Part shown: piece after piece, positions 62,983 through 64,000 of the stretch
Numbering within the stretch: the stretch's first letter is position 1
Layout of the letters: the number at the start of each line of letters is the position of its first letter
Assembly (NCBI GenBank): GCA_965206015.1
Contig: CBDBIW010000015.1
Span: 620,001-684,000 of the forward strand
Direction: 5' to 3'
DNA from: JAJCYL01 sp965206015
GTDB taxonomy: Bacteria; Bacteroidota; Bacteroidia; Cytophagales; Cyclobacteriaceae
Length of the DNA: 64,000 nt
Made by a program: the position numbers and the translations under genes
Notes under the pieces: model-generated
Databases searched by the model: none
The model's input: only the letters and a program-made list of their open reading frames with translations
What the model was told of the DNA's origin: nothing

Positions 62983-63141
62983 ATGTGTAAAATCTTTCGT
63001 GACTTTCTTGTTGGCCTCTTACTGGGAACGATAATCGCTCTTTGGCTGGCAGGTATGTGGCACACCGGGGGTATTTTGCTTATCGCTTCTTCCTACGCTT
63101 TTGGCCGGTTACTATCCCGCACCTACAAACCTCTTTTTTAA
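62983..63141 (+). CDS. Small membrane protein, 52 aa
   Basis: An ATG at 62983 opens 52 codons: MCKIFRDFLVGLLLGTIIAL, WLAGMWHTGGILLIASSYAF, GRLLSRTYKPLF. Two hydrophobic segments with a short polar turn suggest a hairpin in the membrane; both ends are basic. It starts 22 nt from the tape-measure start on the opposite strand. The base composition is richer in G+C than the genes nearby, like the tape-measure piece, so both probably came in together. Function unknown. Confidence 0.45.
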   Translation: MCKIFRDFLVGLLLGTIIALWLAGMWHTGGILLIASSYAFGRLLSRTYKPLF

Positions 63142-63163
63142 TTCCCACTTTCTTTTTCTCTTA

Positions 63164-63682
63164 TCGAACGTGTATTTTGGGCAAATAAACGATTTACAAA
63201 CTCAGGAAGCATTCAGTAAAATGTTAGGTACTTACAAAATGGTTCTACAAAACCCGTCACACAGTTTGGGCAATAAAAACGTAAATATTCAAACTACCCA
63301 ATCAGTTGAACACTACTTACGAGTGGATGAGATTCCAACCTTGCCACAAGGCTATTTTGCCGGTAAACTTGCTGAAGGTGATTCAGTAAAATTCATGGGG
63401 CCAGTTGATGTTTCGGAATATGCAGATGATTTCACAGCAACGGAGAAAATTAAGATGCCTCTTGGGCCGAGCGTAACACACCTTTACAATGGTGGAGATA
63501 TAAGCGTTGATGATATTCATAAATACTATAAGGGTGACAAGAAGTCCAATGACAGAATTAACCGAGAAGTGCTGAAGTATGCGGGGTCTGAATACAAGAG
63601 ATATGCGGGGTCTGAATACAAGAGAATTAAACGAGAATCTAACATGTTCCTCATGCAAGCAGGAGTAGCAGAAGCAGACTGA
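63164..63682 (+). pseudogene. C-terminal fragment, probably of a TraG/VirD4-like coupling protein
   Basis: No start is present; protein-like sequence begins near 63164 (NVYFGQINDLQTQEAFSKML, GTYKM). The motif order resembles the end of Bacteroidota conjugative coupling ATPases: an ungapped N.YxGQ....T...S..LG.YK, then VDEIPTLPQGYFAGKLAEGD. The Walker motifs that would confirm this lie outside. A 24 bp in-frame duplication doubles YAGSEYKR near the end. Upstream it joins directly to the small phage-like segment, so the first part has been lost. Confidence 0.4.
63578..63625 (+). repeat. 24 bp perfect tandem duplication, in frame
   Basis: The 24 bp unit beginning TATGCGGGGTCTGAATAC occurs twice head to tail and repeats eight codons (YAGSEYKR). 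Confidence 0.95.
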
Positions 63683-63722
63683 ATCTGCCCATAAAGAATA
63701 AAAGGTGATAACAAATACTACT

Positions 63723-63959
63723 ATGAATACAACAATTAGAAATATTGAAATAAATTCCAGAGCCCACATAATTCTGGGACTACTTGAAGATCTATCTCTT
63801 AATGAAAGACCTGATCTTTCAGAATACCTGGAGGAACTCACAAAGCTCTTTTACACTTTAAGAGAAAAATACATACAATCCGGAACTGATGAAATGGGAG
63901 CCAATGAACTAGCAATGGAAGATGTGAAATCCTATGTTTTATCAGTAGATGAAGAATGA
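63723..63959 (+). CDS. Small hypothetical protein, 78 aa
   Basis: The ATG at 63723 gives an acidic, helical 78 aa protein (NTTIRNIEINSRAHIILGLL, ERPDLSEYLEELTKLFYTLR, ending SYVLSVDEE). No family is recognised. It lies 40 nt after the coupling-protein-like fragment on the same strand and overlaps a following ATG by 4 nt (ATGA at 63956). That next frame reads only 13 codons before a TAA. Confidence 0.5.
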   Translation: MNTTIRNIEINSRAHIILGLLEDLSLNERPDLSEYLEELTKLFYTLREKYIQSGTDEMGANELAMEDVKSYVLSVDEE

Positions 63960-64000
63960 GCAAAAAACTCGATGACTTTGACAACTCCCCCGATTAAAGT

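Noticed and set aside
63956..63997. Start of a further gene overlapping the 78 aa gene by ATGA
   Set aside because: The frame stops after 13 codons; either a chance ATG or a frameshifted gene start that cannot be judged at the window edge.
1..64000. CRISPR arrays, tRNA and rRNA genes
   Set aside because: I looked for regularly spaced direct repeats and cloverleaf/rRNA motifs on both strands and saw none. The 72 bp periodic repeats at 14 kb are coding LRRs.

Overview
The window reads as chromosomal DNA of a gliding-type Bacteroidota, most likely of the order Cytophagales. I base this on the complete gldK-gldL-gldM-gldN set of the type IX secretion system (T9SS), a PorW/SprE-like lipoprotein, a surface protein with a T9SS C-terminal sorting domain, an ATP synthase cluster that carries atpB-E-F-H-A-G but not atpD or atpC, and promoter motifs of the TAnnTTTG type. 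The genus cannot be read from the sequence. No tRNA, rRNA or CRISPR array was seen.

Layout. 0-11.6 kb is mostly housekeeping on the minus strand: an Na/Pi cotransporter cut by the window edge (plus strand), an M20 peptidase, a damaged GxxExxY gene, a SPOR lipoprotein coupled to secA, dapF, rplS with its promoter and terminator, and a large exported TPR-CHAT protein. 12.2-17.1 kb is a T9SS surface protein gene (Calx-beta, LRR, Ig-like, carboxypeptidase-regulatory-like and sorting domains) split by an intact IS630-family element. 17.4-26.8 kb holds an aminotransferase, a MATE pump, chorismate mutase/prephenate dehydratase, an MscS channel, an aspartyl protease with PDZ, and a histidine kinase/response regulator pair. 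26.8-36.8 kb is a looser region where intact genes (HD hydrolase, thioredoxin, two tandem paralogous membrane-anchored proteins, VIT1 transporter, GT9 glycosyltransferase, PolX/PHP protein, arylamine N-acetyltransferase) alternate with remnants: a second T9SS sorting domain, a ppk2 N-terminus, a hutI with its middle deleted, and two copies of an unknown coding scrap. 37-43.5 kb is metabolic: a malate/lactate dehydrogenase, Ppx/GppA, an acyl-CoA carboxylase subunit, an M42 peptidase, a B12-binding-protein-like gene with an in-frame stop, and a UbiA-like protein.

43.5-61.8 kb is the envelope and energy core. An ATP synthase operon on the minus strand is headed by an M23 peptidase and a bactofilin. 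Divergent from it runs porW/sprE - penicillin-binding protein 1A - uvrC. That set converges, across a bidirectional terminator, on gldKLMN. These genes fit together: GldK/GldN ring and GldL/GldM motor, with PorW as accessory lipoprotein, form the machine that exports proteins carrying the sorting domain found on the LRR protein. 61.8-64 kb is a mosaic of mobile-element pieces: a frameshifted and truncated phage tape-measure gene, a small membrane protein, and a scrap that looks like the C-terminus of a conjugative coupling protein.

Two patterns stand out. First, decay: at least eight genes in the window are broken by a stop, indel, deletion, truncation or insertion. Second, seven perfect two-copy tandem duplications of 15-24 bp lie almost all in intergenic or remnant DNA. 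I found no clearly new multi-gene defence or biosynthetic system. The best candidates for new biology are the tandem pair of anchored toroid-like proteins, the exported TPR-CHAT protein, and the process that leaves the short tandem duplications.
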